NCBI GenBank assembly: GCA_002841395.1
Contig: PGZM01000003.1
Span: 1 to 64,000, forward strand
Direction: 5' to 3'
Length of the DNA stretch: 64,000 bases
Source: Firmicutes bacterium HGW-Firmicutes-9
Lineage (GTDB): Bacteria; Bacillota; Clostridia; Christensenellales; CAG-138
Shown here: one piece after another, positions 7,399 through 15,532 of the stretch
How the letters are laid out: every line of letters begins with the position of its first letter
Numbering within the stretch: position 1 is the stretch's first letter
Notes under the pieces: generated by a model
The model's database searches: none
Seen by the model: only the letters and a program-made list of their open reading frames with translations
What the model was told of the DNA's origin: nothing
Translations under genes and position numbers: made by a program

Positions 7399-9579
7399 TC
7401 ATTTTATAAAATCTCGGATGAAATTTTGCATCTTTTCGGAAACAAACGGAGGAATTGGATCGAAAGATCGATAATCCAAATAATATGCATAATCGTTTTC
7501 GATGTGAAAACTTGAGTTAAGATATTTTCTTAACACTTCATCTGTAATATTAATCTCGCAATCTTCAATAATGCATATAGCTCTAAGAATTACTAGGCGG
7601 TAGTAGTTCCTCGTTTCGTTCTGTAGAGCTTGTATCATAGCCTTTTTTGAGAAATGGGTTTGAACTAGTTTACCATACTCTAGATCACTAGCAGGTATAT
7701 CTGTAATTAGAGAAATTTGCTTTATAGCATCGGCAATTTCCTCTTCGCTCAATGTACTCGATGGGTCGCCCTTTTTCTTAATTGGCGTAGGGCGACTTTT
7801 GAGAAGTGATGATACGAAATGATATGCAAGGCTATTTTCATAACCCTCAACAACATACTCAAGGTATTTCCTATATGCAGCAAAGCGACAGACATAGTTT
7901 AAATTTGAATCAATGACATCCGCGTAATACAGCTTAGTTATCGGTTTCACGTCGATCTTGGGGTTAATTGGTTGTTCTTCTAAGGTGCCATTGCGATTGA
8001 TTAAATAGTCAGCGACAGCGAGATTGTTAGCAAACTTTTTCTCGATATATAAATCTATAATTGGTTCGAAATCATGCGTCAATAAAAGAACGGTTTTCTT
8101 AAGTAAGCTTTTTGCTTCAGAGGGTGCTTTAAATAAGCGGTCAACTATTGCAAACTTTTTGCTCTTATCGAAAGAGGAGATGGGGTCATCAAGTACAATC
8201 AAGTCTGCATTCTTTGAATTAGCATAATATATGAAAAGCACAAGGGATATTGCATTACGTTCTCCCCAGCTAAGACACTTGCGAAGATTCGCTTTCTCAG
8301 CAAGATCAGGACGAGCACCTTGGTATACAAGTTTAGCAAAGCTTGTATCCTCAGCATCAGATTCAAGAGAAAATCGATAATTTATTCCTGCAAGCGAAAG
8401 AAACTCATTTATATCCGTGTTAGACTTGACGATGTAATCTCGCACTAACTTATTTAGTGAAGCTGTACCGGCCTTTATCTCGCCAATCTTTTGTAAAACG
8501 GATTCTATTTTCGAATTCACTGTCGAGTAAATTTCTAGTGCCTTATCACTTTTGAAATAAACAAAAATATCTTTGTTGATTATGTATGATTTGAGTTTAG
8601 ATTCAATCTGGTTAATATCTTTATCTTTTATTCCATACGTTGAGAATGAAGTGACGTCAGTGATTTTTGTTATTAGCAGGTAAATATCGTCGATAAAATG
8701 GGAAAACTCATGACAAAAATCATCAATATTGCCAATTTCTCTCGTGAATCCTTTGAGAAGTAAATACTTGTCTTCTGAAATGTACTGCTTTAAAGTTTCT
8801 ATATAGTCTTCAAGGTCTTTTTGGTTTTTTACGACTGATTTGCTATAAGTGTTTGTAAAGGCTTCCTGATCCTTGCGAATCTCTTCTTGTTCAACACCGT
8901 TGGCGCAGAAGGGGCATAACGGGTCTTCTTGAGCAAATTGATATCCTTGAGCTTTCCATGAAATCCACGAAACGCGAGCATCCTTAACAAAGAACGTTCT
9001 ATACTTTTCCAGTTCTTTTGGTATATTGTGAATATTTACAGGGTTAAGAGCATCTTTAAAGAGACCTTTTTTCGCTAAAGAACCATCCTTGTTTTTCGAG
9101 AACTTTGATGAGACTTCTAGCAAGGTGTCCAAAAAGTTGCTAATAGATTCTTCTGTGCGAAGATGGCTTATAAGTTCAGCTAGTTTCTCGTCTAGTGCCG
9201 CTTTCCTATTAATATAATCTGGAGTCTTAATAAAGATATTAAACGAATCAGTGATCGCTTCATTTTCCTTGAAAACAATATTATTAACGAAGTCCTCATT
9301 AAAAACTTCAATGTGCTTGAAAAAATCGTTCTTCTCTTCAAATGATCCATCATCATTCTCAACAGTCATTGTTGTTTTCGGTGTTTCGTTTGTCAAGAAT
9401 GAATGAAAACTTATTGTACTTTCGAGATCACCAATAATATGATGCTGCAAGGCTTCACCGATGGTTGATTTTCCAGTACCATTTTGAGCGTATTTGATAT
9501 TTATTGTGTCTGTTTGCAGCTTCAAAGAGCCATTTAGAATGTTTTTACAGGCTTTAACATTAATAATAACTTTACTCAT
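7399..9579 (-). CDS. AAA_13-type (PrrC/RloC-like) SMC-related ATPase, orphan
   Basis: 726 residues in AT-rich codons, a clear compositional outlier. The split ABC-type ATPase has Walker A NGTGKST at 33-39, a signature-like LSWGER at 436-441, Walker B LIVLDDP at 460-466 and the H-loop His502 in THDF. Between them lies a long helical, probably coiled-coil region holding CPFC at Cys222/Cys225, like the zinc hook of RloC and Rad50. This architecture matches Pfam AAA_13. The C-terminal 200 residues contain Arg666, Glu672 and His692 (in FHIEND), reminiscent of but not spaced like the PrrC anticodon-nuclease triad. A role as a solitary anticodon-nuclease-like defence protein is inferred. GGAGGTG precedes the ATG. 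No restriction genes flank it. Confidence 0.7.
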   Translation of the reverse strand: MSKVIINVKACKNILNGSLKLQTDTINIKYAQNGTGKSTIGEALQHHIIGDLESTISFHSFLTNETPKTTMTVENDDGSFEEKNDFFKHIEVFNEDFVNNIVFKENEAITDSFNIFIKTPDYINRKAALDEKLAELISHLRTEESISNFLDTLLEVSSKFSKNKDGSLAKKGLFKDALNPVNIHNIPKELEKYRTFFVKDARVSWISWKAQGYQFAQEDPLCPFCANGVEQEEIRKDQEAFTNTYSKSVVKNQKDLEDYIETLKQYISEDKYLLLKGFTREIGNIDDFCHEFSHFIDDIYLLITKITDVTSFSTYGIKDKDINQIESKLKSYIINKDIFVYFKSDKALEIYSTVNSKIESVLQKIGEIKAGTASLNKLVRDYIVKSNTDINEFLSLAGINYRFSLESDAEDTSFAKLVYQGARPDLAEKANLRKCLSWGERNAISLVLFIYYANSKNADLIVLDDPISSFDKSKKFAIVDRLFKAPSEAKSLLKKTVLLLTHDFEPIIDLYIEKKFANNLAVADYLINRNGTLEEQPINPKIDVKPITKLYYADVIDSNLNYVCRFAAYRKYLEYVVEGYENSLAYHFVSSLLKSRPTPIKKKGDPSSTLSEEEIADAIKQISLITDIPASDLEYGKLVQTHFSKKAMIQALQNETRNYYRLVILRAICIIEDCEINITDEVLRKYLNSSFHIENDYAYYLDYRSFDPIPPFVSEKMQNFIRDFIK

Positions 9580-9652
9580 CCTACACCTCCAAAAGCTTAT
9601 AGTTCATTATGAATCTACAGCCAATAGAAGTAAACAGGAGATTTTGTCGATT

Positions 9653-10183
9653 TTACCCCCTCTCCCTCAACAACTCCTTAATCTCCTTCAACTCCACCTC
9701 CATCCGGTGCAGATGCCGCTGCATGTCGTCAATCTCCTGCTCGGCCTTGTAGTTGATCGCAAAGTCGATGATCGACTCGTGCTTGTCCCGCGCGGCCTGC
9801 CGGTTCTGGCTCATCATGATGATCGGCGCCTGAAACGCCGCGATAAACGAGAGAATCAGGTTCAGCAGGATAAACGGCTTCGGGTCAAACTGCAACCCCA
9901 GAAACGGAAGCAGATTGATCAGAATCCAGACCGCCAGAAAACACCCGAAGATGATGATAAACGTCCAGCTGCCGCCGAACGCCGCGACCTTATCCGCCAC
10001 GCGGTCGCTGCGCCTAGTGTGCTGCTCATAGTCCTCGTCCAACCGCGCCGCAACCCGCCGCTCATAGCTCTCCACCATCCGATCGATGCGGGAGAGCTTT
10101 TCGTCGTTCAGCTCAATGCCATAGCCGCGAATCGTGGTCTTGCCCTCGTTTTTCACCGTGAGCTTATCTTTTTCAGTCGCCAT
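9653..10183 (-). CDS. DUF1003 membrane protein
   Basis: 176 residues. Two hydrophobic helices, about residues 72-92 and 104-124, are joined by a short loop, with a hydrophilic N-terminus and a heptad-like helical C-terminus (QEIDDMQRHLHRMEVELKEIKEL). This is the usual architecture of DUF1003 proteins, whose function is unknown; they are sometimes called CorA-like because of a resemblance to its cytosolic part. The start at 10183 is preceded by CGAGGTG at good spacing; the open frame further upstream to 10408 lies in the promoter region of the divergent gene and is not used. Confidence 0.8.
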   Translation of the reverse strand: MATEKDKLTVKNEGKTTIRGYGIELNDEKLSRIDRMVESYERRVAARLDEDYEQHTRRSDRVADKVAAFGGSWTFIIIFGCFLAVWILINLLPFLGLQFDPKPFILLNLILSFIAAFQAPIIMMSQNRQAARDKHESIIDFAINYKAEQEIDDMQRHLHRMEVELKEIKELLRERG

Positions 10184-10264
10184 AACGCACCTCGTATGAT
10201 TTTGGTTTGATAGCCCCATTTTATCAGCATTGATGGTATTCGTAAACGCAAATCGCAGCTGGCA

Positions 10265-10273
10265 TGATATAAT
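10265..10273 (+). promoter_or_regulatory. Extended -10 promoter of the yjbQ-like gene
   Basis: TG-A-TATAAT with TATAAT at 10268-10273, 34 bp before the start codon. The -35 region is weak. Confidence 0.5.
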
Positions 10274-10307
10274 GATCAAAACGCTTTTGCGGAGGACGAC
10301 AGGGAAG

Positions 10308-10709
10308 ATGCTGCGCGAATTTACGCTCTCAACCGAGCGCACGGGAATGACGAATATTACGCCGCGCGTGCGCGAAGTCCTGCGCGAAAGCGGGATTACG
10401 AGCGGCATCTGCGTGGTCTACTGCCCGCACACCACCGCGGGGATTACGATCAACGAAAACGCCGATCCGGACGTCGTGCGGGATATGCTCTTTGCGCTGG
10501 AGCGGACATATCCCGACCGGCCGGAGTTTCGCCACGCGGAGGGCAACAGCGCGGCGCACCTCAAGGCGAGCGCGACGGGATCGAGCGCGACGATCATCGT
10601 GCACGAAGGACAGCTGCTCCTCGGCACCTGGCAGGGCGTGTATTTTTGCGAGTTTGACGGCCCGCGCAAGCGGCGCTTCTATATAAAACTGACGGAGGAC
10701 CCTGCATGA
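10308..10709 (+). CDS. YjbQ/UPF0047 family protein (secondary thiamine-phosphate synthase type)
   Basis: 133-residue cytoplasmic protein of the YjbQ family. The signature YCPHTTAGITINENADPDV and the C-terminal GTWQGVYFCEFDGPR are clear. Family members show low thiamine-phosphate synthase activity, but the physiological role is unsettled. The start at 10308 has AGGG 4 bases upstream and gives the family-typical N-terminus LREFTLST. The last four bases overlap the next start codon (ATGA), so it is translationally coupled to the TIGR04076 gene. Confidence 0.85.
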   Translation: MLREFTLSTERTGMTNITPRVREVLRESGITSGICVVYCPHTTAGITINENADPDVVRDMLFALERTYPDRPEFRHAEGNSAAHLKASATGSSATIIVHEGQLLLGTWQGVYFCEFDGPRKRRFYIKLTEDPA

Positions 10710-11017
10710 ACAATGTGAAAATCACGGTACTCAAGCGCGAGTTCTACCCCGATCTGGCGGACGAATTCCTCAGCGAAGGCGCGTCGGTCGGCGCGTGCCC
10801 GATTCAGTCCGTCGGGGATGTGTTTCTATACGTAGGCGACGGTGAAAAGCCGGAAGGGCTGTGCCCGTGGGCATGGATCGATCTGTATTCCGCCGTGAAA
10901 GCGCTGGCGTCCGGCGGGGACAAAAACGACTGGTATAAGGACGGCGGCACGCGCATCTCCTGCTGTACGGATGGCGTTCGTCCTGTCGTCTACAAACTGG
11001 AGATGGTGCGCGAATAG
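10706..11017 (+). CDS. TIGR04076 family protein
   Basis: 103 residues. The family pattern is visible: KITVLKREFYPDLADEF at the start, a CPIQSVGDVFLYVG segment, then CPWAWIDLY and the C-terminal CCTDGVRPVVYKLE. Function unknown; the conserved cysteines suggest metal or redox chemistry but this is not established. It overlaps the yjbQ-like gene by four bases, with GGAGG in the end of that gene as ribosome site. Confidence 0.8.
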   Translation: MNNVKITVLKREFYPDLADEFLSEGASVGACPIQSVGDVFLYVGDGEKPEGLCPWAWIDLYSAVKALASGGDKNDWYKDGGTRISCCTDGVRPVVYKLEMVRE

Positions 11018-11020
11018 CGC

Positions 11021-11045
11021 AAAAAAAGAGGGCACGCGCCCTCTT
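11021..11045 (-). terminator. Terminator of the DUF6440 gene
   Basis: AGAGGGC/GCCCTCT stem. On the minus strand it is followed by a run of seven T, so it is strongest for the minus-strand gene and weak for the plus-strand operon. Confidence 0.75.
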
Positions 11046-11061
11046 CTGCTGAGAAACGATG

Positions 11062-11265
11062 TTAGGAACGCCCGTATGTGTGCTCCAGCGTGTATGCGTC
11101 GGTCACGACGGGCTTCCCGTCTTGATCGAGCAGCGGCGTGAGCCCGCCGGAATAACCCGCCGAGTGGAAGAAATAGTTGACGCCGGTCTCGCGGTCGATC
11201 CAGATTTCGTTCACGGTGGAGATTCCTTTGGAATAGATGCGGATAAAGCGTTCATCCTGACGCAT
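11062..11265 (-). CDS. DUF6440 family small protein
   Basis: 67 residues matching the DUF6440 pattern: EIWIDRETGVNYFFHSAGYSGGLTPLLD, then DGKPVV. Function unknown; no membrane segment. The start at 11265 has a strong GGAGG 6 bases upstream. It has a recognisable promoter and its own terminator, so it is a separate transcription unit. Confidence 0.8.
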   Translation of the reverse strand: MRQDERFIRIYSKGISTVNEIWIDRETGVNYFFHSAGYSGGLTPLLDQDGKPVVTDAYTLEHTYGRS

Positions 11266-11293
11266 AACATACCTCCAAACAGTTGATGACAAC

Positions 11294-11322
11294 AGTATAG
11301 CACAACCCGCAGGGGGAGACAA
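11294..11322 (-). promoter_or_regulatory. Promoter of the DUF6440 gene
   Basis: On the minus strand TTGTCT (11322-11317) and TATACT (11299-11294) are 17 bp apart, about 28 bp before the start codon. Confidence 0.6.
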
Positions 11323-11332
11323 AAGCGTTGTT

Positions 11333-11515
11333 TTGCGTGAGCGCAAGCACAAAAACACCGGAGCCGCTCGACGGGAGCAATTCTCAGAGAAGAACCCTCG
11401 TCATTATAGCAACGGAGCAGAACGACAGGAGCAGGTCTCAGAGAAGAACCCTCGTCATAATAGCAACGGATCAGAACGACAGGAGCAGTTCTTAGAAAGG
11501 AACTTTTGTTTATGA
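11333..11515 (+). CDS. Possible repeat-peptide leader overlapping corA
   Basis: An open frame of 60 codons from a TTG at 11333 to a TGA at 11513-11515. It encodes an 18-residue unit (core SEKNPRH-SNG-ERQEQ) about 2.5 times because the 54-bp DNA repeat is a multiple of three. Its stop overlaps the corA ATG as ATGA, the arrangement of translational coupling. There is no convincing ribosome site for the TTG, so translation is uncertain. It could be a leader peptide for corA or only a repeat with an accidental open frame. Confidence 0.3.
   Translation: MRERKHKNTGAARREQFSEKNPRHYSNGAERQEQVSEKNPRHNSNGSERQEQFLERNFCL
11374..11505 (+). repeat. 54-bp tandem direct repeat, about 2.4 copies
   Basis: Copies start at 11374, 11428 and 11482 (the last partial). 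Copies one and two differ at only a few positions. Each contains an AGGAG-like stretch. The third merges into the ribosome site AAAGGA of corA. Confidence 0.9.
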
Positions 11516-12549
11516 GCGAATCGCACTTTTACCACATCCCTAAGTCCGGCAAGCTCGTCCCCTGCGCCAAGGTCGAGGATGCGATGGCGCTGACGGAGCA
11601 GGAAGGCAGCTTTTTCTGGCTGCACTATCTGGAGCCGACGAGCGAGGAGCTGCGCCCGCTGATTTCGCTGCTGGATCTGCATCCGCTCGCCATCGAGGAC
11701 GCGCTGGACGACAATCAGCTGCCTAAAATCGACGATTTTCCGAGCAACTCGTTTATCATCTTCAACGCATTCAGCTACGCAGACGAGAAGGTGGACATTC
11801 TGGAGGTGGACTTCTTCCTCGGCAAACACTTTGTGATCAGCATCGACCGCATCGGGCCGGACGGCAAGCCTTTGATGGACGGGATTCAGGAGACGGTGAT
11901 GCGGGAGATGGCGGAGGATCGGCAGGGGCCTGCGTTTGTGTTGCACACCATGCTGGATGTGATCGTCGACCGCAAAGTGAACGCCATTGAAGCGATGGAG
12001 GATCGGCTCGCCGCCGCCGAAGACGCGGTGATGGATCGCCCGACGGATTTTGAACCGAAATCGTTGCAGCAGATCCGCCACATACTCGTGAAGCTTCGCA
12101 GGAGCCTGTTCCATGAGCGCGAGGTGTTCGTGAAAATCTCGCGCAAGGACTGTCCGTTTATCCCGGACAAGGCGATCTATCAATTCAGGGACATCTACGA
12201 TCATCTGGCGCGCTTCTTCGAACTCGCGGAGTCTTTGCGCGATATTGCTACGAGCCTGATGGAGATCGATCTTTCCGTGCGGAGCAACGAGATGGCGCGC
12301 GCGTCCAACCGCACCAACCGCTCGGTCCGGCGGCTGACGCTGATCACCATCGTCTTTTTGCCGCTATCGCTGCTGGCGAGCATCGGTGGCATGTCCGAGT
12401 GGACAATGATGACAGGCGCGGAGAACTGGCGCATCACATACCCGCTGTTTTTGCTGGGATTGGTTCTCATCGGCACGCTGAGCTACTTTTTACTCAAGTG
12501 GATCATCCGGCATGATGATCATTCCGACAACGACGGAACCGACATCTGA
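11512..12549 (+). CDS. corA: CorA-family divalent cation transporter, GMS variant
   Basis: 345-residue membrane protein: a large cytoplasmic N-terminal domain with a long helix (about residues 120-270), then two C-terminal membrane helices (about 283-303 and 316-335) and a charged tail. CorA forms a pentameric Mg2+ or Co2+ channel. The pore signature is GMS in SIGGMSEWT, not the canonical GMN, so ion selectivity or even transport may differ (ZntB-type and some CorA-like proteins also deviate). The start is taken as ATG 11512; a TTG at 11506 is possible and sits closer to the AAAGGA site. Translation may be coupled to the repeat peptide that ends across its start. Confidence 0.8.
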   Translation: MSESHFYHIPKSGKLVPCAKVEDAMALTEQEGSFFWLHYLEPTSEELRPLISLLDLHPLAIEDALDDNQLPKIDDFPSNSFIIFNAFSYADEKVDILEVDFFLGKHFVISIDRIGPDGKPLMDGIQETVMREMAEDRQGPAFVLHTMLDVIVDRKVNAIEAMEDRLAAAEDAVMDRPTDFEPKSLQQIRHILVKLRRSLFHEREVFVKISRKDCPFIPDKAIYQFRDIYDHLARFFELAESLRDIATSLMEIDLSVRSNEMARASNRTNRSVRRLTLITIVFLPLSLLASIGGMSEWTMMTGAENWRITYPLFLLGLVLIGTLSYFLLKWIIRHDDHSDNDGTDI

Positions 12550-12711
12550 TCGTGCGAATCGCATGCTGTTGTAACATTCGTTCGCAACAGCGGATGCTCT
12601 GTTAAGTTAGATTTGTTGCAATGTAACAAGAGGAATTTCAGTAATAAATCACTTTTTCTGTAAAATCGCATGAAATATTGCGTTACAATGTTACTTTTTT
12701 CCTGAAAATTG

Positions 12712-12741
12712 TTGCAAACTACGCCTCGTCGAAACTATACT
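12712..12741 (+). promoter_or_regulatory. Probable promoter of the diguanylate cyclase gene
   Basis: TTGCAA (12712-12717) and TATACT (12736-12741), 18 bp apart. Upstream, 12550-12711 is AT-rich with several scattered TGTAAC/GTTACA words in both orientations and one imperfect hairpin (about 12562-12598, GCATGCTGTTG with CAACAGCGGATGC). No gene is seen there. Confidence 0.5.
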
Positions 12742-12747
12742 ATTACA

Positions 12748-12859
12748 TTGTATGGAGCAACACAGAAGGGCAGTCGAACTATGATTTTTATCCGGTGAGA
12801 TTGCTTTGAACAACGGCGAAAGCTGTTGATTGTGACTGTCGTGAGACGAGGAAGAAACG
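12748..12859 (+). other. Structured 5' leader of the diguanylate cyclase gene
   Basis: About 112 nt. CAGTC (12771-12775) can pair with GACTG (12834-12838), enclosing a GAAA-tetraloop hairpin CAACGGC-GAAA-GCTGTTG (12811-12828). I could not match it to c-di-GMP-I or c-di-GMP-II riboswitch consensus. It may be a regulatory RNA element. Confidence 0.35.
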
Positions 12860-14065
12860 TTGTTGTATAAGCGCATTCGAGAGTGGATCCGTTCCTGGCG
12901 TTATCTGGGGCATGACCGCGATACGGTACTGCGCTATCGCGCGGAGACCGACCGCGCCAATTTGCGTACTCTGCGAAACATGAGCCTGCTCGCACTCGGG
13001 CTGACGGCTCTGATGTTTGCAATCTACGGCGTACTGCTGCATCAACCATTGCGGGTTGCAATTCTCGCGGGACTCGCCGCATTCTGGATCATATTGTATT
13101 TTTATATTGATGAGTTGCTTCGAGGGGTTTCCGTCGGGGCTGTTCGCGGCGCGAATTCGCTGATCTATCTCGTGTCCGTGATGCTGTATATCGGCGGCAT
13201 TCTCTCCGGGTCGCTGATGTCAAGAGGCGAGCTCGGCGTGTTGAGCATTTGGATGTTCCTCCTGGTGCAGATTGCTTTTGATATCTCTCCTTTGCAGAAT
13301 TTACTGACCGTCATTCCATACGCTGCGATGTTTTTAATCATAAGCCGGCAGTCCAAATCGCTTGATCGCTGGTACACCGATTTGATGTATACGATCATCT
13401 CCGTCACGGTCGGCCTCGTGATTTCCTATCACCAGTCGAAACTTGCGCTGAACAACATCATTGCGCAGAGCAATCTGCAAAAGGCGAACTTCACGCTGTA
13501 TCATACCGCAACGACAGACGAGCTGACGGGGCTGATGAACCGGCGTATGCTATTTGATCGATATGATACCATCGTGCGCGAATGCGAAAGCACGAAACGC
13601 TGCATGGCATGCATTGTGCTGGATATCGATGATTACAAGCAGTATAACGACAGCTATGGACATCCCGAAGGAGATCAGCTCCTGCGGCGCATCGGTGGGG
13701 TGCTGCGCGGTTTCAGCAGCGATCACAACATCGACATCGGCCGAATCGGCGGGGAAGAGTTCCTTGCGGTTTGGCAGGAAGATGATTTGCACCGTTGCGA
13801 GCGGATGGCGGAGGCGCTTCGCTGCGCGATTGAACAGATGGAGATCCCGCATAACAGCGCAACCGACCATGACCGCGTGACCATGAGCGTGGGGCTTTGC
13901 ATTCTGCCCGGGAATCAGGCGCAGAGCGCATATGTTTATGCGGACAAGGCACTGTACCGCGCCAAGGACGCGGGGAAGAACTGTGCCTGTCGTTACGACG
14001 TGGAAACCTCTCGTTATATGTTTCTTTGCAACGATAGTCGGAGCAAAAAACAAACGGTATCATAA
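12860..14065 (+). CDS. Membrane diguanylate cyclase (GGDEF domain, GGEEF variant)
   Basis: 401 residues. The N-terminal half has about six membrane helices (from residue 42 to about 195), then a short helical linker and a GGDEF domain from about 215 to 375. The active loop is RIGGEEF, an active variant, preceded by TDELTGLMNRR and LDIDDYKQYND (Mg2+ and GTP contacts). No RxxD inhibitory site is visible before the loop. It makes c-di-GMP from two GTP at the membrane. The start is TTG at 12860 with AGGAAG upstream; there is no nearby in-frame ATG. The HD-GYP protein at 17565 could remove its product. Confidence 0.85.
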   Translation: MLYKRIREWIRSWRYLGHDRDTVLRYRAETDRANLRTLRNMSLLALGLTALMFAIYGVLLHQPLRVAILAGLAAFWIILYFYIDELLRGVSVGAVRGANSLIYLVSVMLYIGGILSGSLMSRGELGVLSIWMFLLVQIAFDISPLQNLLTVIPYAAMFLIISRQSKSLDRWYTDLMYTIISVTVGLVISYHQSKLALNNIIAQSNLQKANFTLYHTATTDELTGLMNRRMLFDRYDTIVRECESTKRCMACIVLDIDDYKQYNDSYGHPEGDQLLRRIGGVLRGFSSDHNIDIGRIGGEEFLAVWQEDDLHRCERMAEALRCAIEQMEIPHNSATDHDRVTMSVGLCILPGNQAQSAYVYADKALYRAKDAGKNCACRYDVETSRYMFLCNDSRSKKQTVS

Positions 14066-14078
14066 GAGTCTTAGTTTC

Positions 14079-14113
14079 AAAAAAACGCGGACAGCATTGC
14101 TGCCCGCGTTTTG
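14079..14113. terminator. Bidirectional terminator between cyclase and histidine kinase
   Basis: AAAACGCGGACAGC with GCTGCCCGCGTTTT around a 3-base loop, flanked by A and T runs, serving two convergent genes. Confidence 0.8.
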
Positions 14114-14143
14114 TGTTTCTTGATGTTTATTATGTGGAGATTT

Positions 14144-15532
14144 TCAGTCCTGCGGAATAGTGACCGTGATAGTCGTACCCTTGCCGGGCTTGCTTTCTGC
14201 GGATGCCGAGCCGCCGTGCGATTGGGCGATGGCGAGTACGATGGAAAGCCCGAGTCCCATGCCGCCCGTTGCGCGGGCACGCGCCGCATCCACGCGGTAA
14301 AACCGGTCGAAGACATGCTTGCAATCCTCCGGCTCCATACCTACACCTGTGTCGCGGACGAAGAAAACCGCTTGATCGCCGCTTTGACGGTAACCGAGCG
14401 TAATTGCTCCGCCTTCGGGCGTGTATTTCACGCTGTTGTCGACGAGCGCGCGCAGCATCTGCGCAATCATCGTGCGGTCAGCGATCACTGCTCCGTTCTC
14501 CGGTGTGATTTCCGTGGAGTACGTGTGCGCGGGATCAAGTAGAGACTGCTCTTCAAGCAACTCGGAAAACAGTTTTTTCACGGGGAATTCGGTTCGATGT
14601 AAGGCGAATTTTGCGTTATCGCTCCGTGCCAAGAAAAGAAGATTGTCCACCAAGGTGCTCATATATGCCGTTTGGTTGGCGAGCACGCGGAGGCTGTCCT
14701 GCCGCACGAGCGGGTCTTCCGAACCCCAACGCGTGAGCAGATCCACATTGCCCTGCATAACCGCGAGCGGTGTGCGCAGCTCATGGGAAACATCCGCGAC
14801 AAATCGACCCTGCTGATGATATGCCGCGGACACGCGGTCAAGCATGTCGTTGAGCGTTAGTGCCAGATGCCGCAGTTCGTCGTCCGGTTCGGGCACATCC
14901 AGCCGCGCATCCAGCGTTTGCCGGTCAATCTGGTTTGCGGCGGTGATGATCCGGCCGATCGGCGCGAGCATGCGGCGGCTGACCTTACTGCTGACGAGAA
15001 ACGCGATGGCAGCGCCAGCGACATTCGCGCCCAACAGGAGGAAGCCCAGCAACTTTAGAAACGCCGTCTCATTGGTCATGCTGTAAACAAGCATGAGCCG
15101 CCCATATTCGATGTCGTGTTCCGCGATGCGATAGGTCACACGCAGCATCAGCGTGCCTTCGTAAAGAAACGGTTCCGGCGAGCGGCTTTCGTGTTTTCGT
15201 TCCAGATTCGGCAGAGAGAAGTTGAGCACGCGGTTGATGAGCTTGTTGTCCCGATCGAAAATCAAGATGGAAAGATTGGAATCCACGTTCATTTCTTCCA
15301 ATATCTCAGGACTGGAGAGCGATTCGCCTTCCTCCACCTCTTCCAACAGCGCGTCTCCGATGAGCTGGCTTGTGTTGATCAAGTGATCGTATTGATGCTG
15401 CAGCAGAAACCGATAGGCAAGCAGAAACACAAGCGCGGACAGCACGAAAAAGATCGCGGAAAACAGCGCGGCATAAACGCGCGTCAGCCGATTGGAGAGT
15501 TTACTCTTTACGCGTTTTGTCGCGAATGACAT
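14144..15532 (-). CDS. Sensor histidine kinase (HAMP, HisKA, HATPase_c)
   Basis: 462 residues. Membrane helix at about 22-43, an extracytoplasmic sensor of about 110 residues, a second helix at about 160-181, a HAMP linker (183-235), and a dimerisation domain with phospho-acceptor His250 in VSHELRTPL. The catalytic domain has an N box DNSVKYT, a G1 box DTGVGM and a G2 box GMGLGLS. It phosphorylates the response regulator encoded just upstream; the two genes overlap by 32 bases. The ATG at 15532 is preferred because GGGGGA lies 6 bases before it. The input signal is unknown. Confidence 0.88.
   Translation of the reverse strand: MSFATKRVKSKLSNRLTRVYAALFSAIFFVLSALVFLLAYRFLLQHQYDHLINTSQLIGDALLEEVEEGESLSSPEILEEMNVDSNLSILIFDRDNKLINRVLNFSLPNLERKHESRSPEPFLYEGTLMLRVTYRIAEHDIEYGRLMLVYSMTNETAFLKLLGFLLLGANVAGAAIAFLVSSKVSRRMLAPIGRIITAANQIDRQTLDARLDVPEPDDELRHLALTLNDMLDRVSAAYHQQGRFVADVSHELRTPLAVMQGNVDLLTRWGSEDPLVRQDSLRVLANQTAYMSTLVDNLLFLARSDNAKFALHRTEFPVKKLFSELLEEQSLLDPAHTYSTEITPENGAVIADRTMIAQMLRALVDNSVKYTPEGGAITLGYRQSGDQAVFFVRDTGVGMEPEDCKHVFDRFYRVDAARARATGGMGLGLSIVLAIAQSHGGSASAESKPGKGTTITVTIPQD

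Noticed and set aside
11374-11505. Possible CRISPR array
   Set aside because: The repeats are contiguous 54-bp units without unique spacers and no cas gene is near.
12562-12598. Terminator after corA
   Set aside because: A hairpin is present but with mismatches and no T run, so it was not called a terminator.
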